A stretch of DNA of 64,000 nt from Candidatus Dormiibacterota bacterium (GTDB taxonomy: Bacteria; Chloroflexota; Dormibacteria; Aeolococcales; Aeolococcaceae): contig PMOL01000003.1 in the NCBI GenBank assembly GCA_003162415.1, forward strand, positions 1 to 64,000, written 5' to 3'. The translations under genes were made by a program, and so were the position numbers. The notes below the pieces were generated by a model. It did not search any database. It saw nothing but the letters and a program-made list of their open reading frames with translations, and was not told the DNA's origin. Below are positions 62,139 through 64,000 of the stretch, in pieces. The stretch's first letter is position 1. Every line of letters begins with the position of its first letter.

Positions 62139-64000
62139 CGGCCCCGGAAGTCGCCGATCAGTCCGAGCGCGACCGCCTGCGCAACGACCTCGGTAGGACG
62201 CTCTTCGTTGAGGCAGGTGCCGGCACGGGCAAGACCACCGCCGTAGTCGCGCGCATCGTGGCGATGGTCGCTCGGGGTCACCTTCGAATGGAACGCCTGG
62301 TGGCAATCACGTTCACGATGGCTGCTGCCGGTGAGCTCCGCGTTCGAGTCCGAGAGGGATTGGAGAACGCGGCGCGAAAGGCAGATGACCCCGATGAGCG
62401 TGCCCGGCTGATCGCTGCGGAGGGAGAGGTCGATCGGGCGCGCATCGAGACGATCCATGCCTTCTGCGCTGCGCTGTTGCGCATGCATCCGTTTGAGGCA
62501 GGGTTACCGCCAGACATCGAGACGCTGGCCGATCTCGCGGCACAGATCGATGTCCGTGAGCGGTTCCGACGCTGGTTCGACAATCTGGATTCCAGCTCAC
62601 CAGCAGGAGAGGCCGTTCGCCGGGGGCTGCTGCTCGGCGCACGACCCGACAAACTGCTCGAGCTCTTCATCGCGCTCAATGACAACTGGGATCTTCTTCC
62701 GGCCGCGAGCTGGCGAACGCAGCCCGTGGCTCTCCTGACGCTTGCGCACGGGTTCGCCGAGGACATCGATGGGTGTGTGGCGCTCCTGCCCTGCTGTCGT
62801 AAGCATGACGCGCTCTATTGGCGCATCGATGGCATGCGGGTGATCGCAGATCGACTCCGAGACGCTCGAACCGAGGACGAGGCCACGGCTGCCGGTGTCT
62901 CGCTCGCCGGCGCGCCGTCGAACAACGCGGGAAATCAGGGCAACTGGGACAACGATGGTGGAGTCAATGCTTGTAAGACGATCAAAGACACGATGAAGGA
63001 TGTGCGCGAACGGACGTCCACGGCGTTGGAAGGCAAGCGTTCCAATGTGCTCGCCGCGATAGCGACTGAGCTGCGCGGCGTTGTGCTGGCATATGCCGAA
63101 GAGCGGCGTGTGAGGGGCGCGGTCACCTACCAGGATCTGCTCGTCCGAGCGCGGGATCTGGTCCGAGATCACGAGGATGTTCGCGCCCTGCTGCATGCGC
63201 AGTGGGACTTCGTAGCCGTCGACGAGTTCCAGGACACCGATCCGCTGCAGGCAGAGCTCGCCTTCCGGCTGTGTGCCGCAGTCGAGGACGCCTCCGTGTC
63301 ATGGTCGTCGTTGCCGATCACCCCCGGACGGCTCTGTGTCGTTGGTGACCCTAAGCAATCGATCTACCGCTTCCGGCGCGCCGACATAGCGCTGTATACA
63401 GCGGTCGAGGACGCGGTTGTAGGTGCTGATCCCCAGTCACGTGTCCGGCTGTCGGTGAACTTCCGGTCGGGCTGGCAAATCATCGATGCGATCAATGCCG
63501 TCTTCGGTGGCACTGAGGGACTCATGTCCAACGCGGCGCAGCACGGTGTGCAGGCGTCCTACGTGGACCTCGTTGCCCACGCGCCGGACGTCGAAGGTCG
63601 CGTGCACGCCTTCGGTGGCGCGGTGGAGGACAGCGCTGCGGAGATGTGGCGCCAGGAGGCAGACGCGACGGTCAACGTCATCCAGCGCATGCTTGATGAG
63701 CGCTGGGAGATCGGCGGGGGCACCCCGACCGGCACGCGACCCTGCAAACCCGAGGACATCTGCATCCTGATGCCGAGTCGAACGAACCTGCGTAACCTGG
63801 AGCGCGCTCTGGAGAAGGCCCGGATTCGATACCAGCTCGAGAGCGGCTCGCTGATCGTCGCAACCCAGGAAGTCCGTGACCTCCTCAACATCCTCCGGTC
63901 GATTGACGACCCAACAGACCAGGTCGCCCTCGTCGCGGCACTGCGCACCCCTGCGTTCGGTTGCAGCGACGTCGAGCTAGTTCGCTGGAAGGCCGGCGGT
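62135..64000 (+). CDS. addA: AddA/RecB-like helicase-nuclease (partial, runs off window end)
   Basis: Starts with GTG 62135 overlapping the addB stop (GTGA). The first 622 residues show an SF1 helicase: Walker A FVEAGAGTGKTTAVVARIV (about residue 25), motif Ia VAITFTMAAAGELRVRV, DFVAVDEFQDTDPLQAELAF (motif II) and LCVVGDPKQSIYRFRRADI (motif III). The C-terminal nuclease lies beyond the window. Known: AddA provides the translocating helicase of AddAB. The 3' half and the nuclease cannot be judged here. Confidence 0.9.
   Translation, partial: MTAPEVADQSERDRLRNDLGRTLFVEAGAGTGKTTAVVARIVAMVARGHLRMERLVAITFTMAAAGELRVRVREGLENAARKADDPDERARLIAAEGEVDRARIETIHAFCAALLRMHPFEAGLPPDIETLADLAAQIDVRERFRRWFDNLDSSSPAGEAVRRGLLLGARPDKLLELFIALNDNWDLLPAASWRTQPVALLTLAHGFAEDIDGCVALLPCCRKHDALYWRIDGMRVIADRLRDARTEDEATAAGVSLAGAPSNNAGNQGNWDNDGGVNACKTIKDTMKDVRERTSTALEGKRSNVLAAIATELRGVVLAYAEERRVRGAVTYQDLLVRARDLVRDHEDVRALLHAQWDFVAVDEFQDTDPLQAELAFRLCAAVEDASVSWSSLPITPGRLCVVGDPKQSIYRFRRADIALYTAVEDAVVGADPQSRVRLSVNFRSGWQIIDAINAVFGGTEGLMSNAAQHGVQASYVDLVAHAPDVEGRVHAFGGAVEDSAAEMWRQEADATVNVIQRMLDERWEIGGGTPTGTRPCKPEDICILMPSRTNLRNLERALEKARIRYQLESGSLIVATQEVRDLLNILRSIDDPTDQVALVAALRTPAFGCSDVELVRWKAGG

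Noticed and set aside
1..64000. CRISPR arrays and intact tRNA or rRNA genes.
   Set aside because: No regularly spaced short repeats, no complete cloverleaf and no rRNA sequence could be seen; all tRNA-like signals lack their 5' half.

Overview
The window is high-GC DNA with frequent GTG and TTG starts, dense ATGA/GTGA stop-start overlaps, an AddAB-type recombination pair and a Tad-type secretion operon. This suggests a soil actinobacterium or a member of Dormibacterota/Chloroflexota. No rRNA, intact tRNA or other decisive marker gene is present, so the phylum is an inference.

Region 1 (1-4.7 kb): an incomplete membrane glycosyltransferase-like gene, a lipoprotein, a decayed VC0807-type membrane gene and a phage-type HNH-like gene. 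Two 3'-half remnants of a tRNA-Gly(CCC) flank most of this stretch.

Region 2 (4.8-11.4 kb, first defence-like cluster): a minus-strand operon of MNT nucleotidyltransferase, HEPN protein and TIR protein behind a perfect palindrome; a three-Cys (Gp37/Gp68, DUF5131) protein with two TcmP partner proteins; and a zinc-ribbon plus PD-(D/E)XK nuclease pair.

Region 3 (11.4-36.3 kb, accretion zone): an excisionase-like gene and three direct copies of a roughly 170-200 bp repeat made of a tRNA-Leu 3' end, the 3' end of an integrase gene and a tandem 11-bp motif. Between the copies lie lipoproteins, beta-propeller proteins, membrane proteins, a GPP34 gene with an internal stop, a frameshifted sigma factor, an MFS transporter, two head-to-head IS110 transposases, a MacB-like ABC exporter and small enzymes (methyltransferase, VOC, HD, HAD). 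A phosphatase with an in-frame stop, an integrase C-terminal fragment and paired zinc-ribbon microproteins are also here. A dispersed 30-bp repeat occurs at six places between 13 and 23 kb.

Region 4 (36.8-43.4 kb, second defence cluster): a PHP-plus-SMC-like ATPase (TrlF/Ppl-like), a frameshifted helical gene, and an operon of a DUF5677-like protein with KwaA- and KwaB-like proteins (Kiwa).

Region 5 (43.5-54.4 kb): a compact minus-strand operon with two TadE-like proteins, a TadG-like protein, a CpaB/SAF protein, two ParA/TadZ-like ATPases, CpaF/VirB11, TadB, TadC, accessory proteins, and a VirD4/TraG coupling ATPase whose membrane anchor is a separate small gene. No pilin or prepilin peptidase is visible. 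A tyrosine recombinase with atypical active-site residues lies just upstream.

Region 6 (55.7-64 kb): a DUF5925-like AAA ATPase with a membrane partner, small lipoprotein genes, a zinc-binding unknown protein, and the AddB and AddA genes (AddA runs off the end).

Together the window is a multi-layer genomic island: repeated tRNA-targeted integrations have left att scars, decayed cargo and two anti-phage clusters beside a possible conjugation or secretion apparatus.
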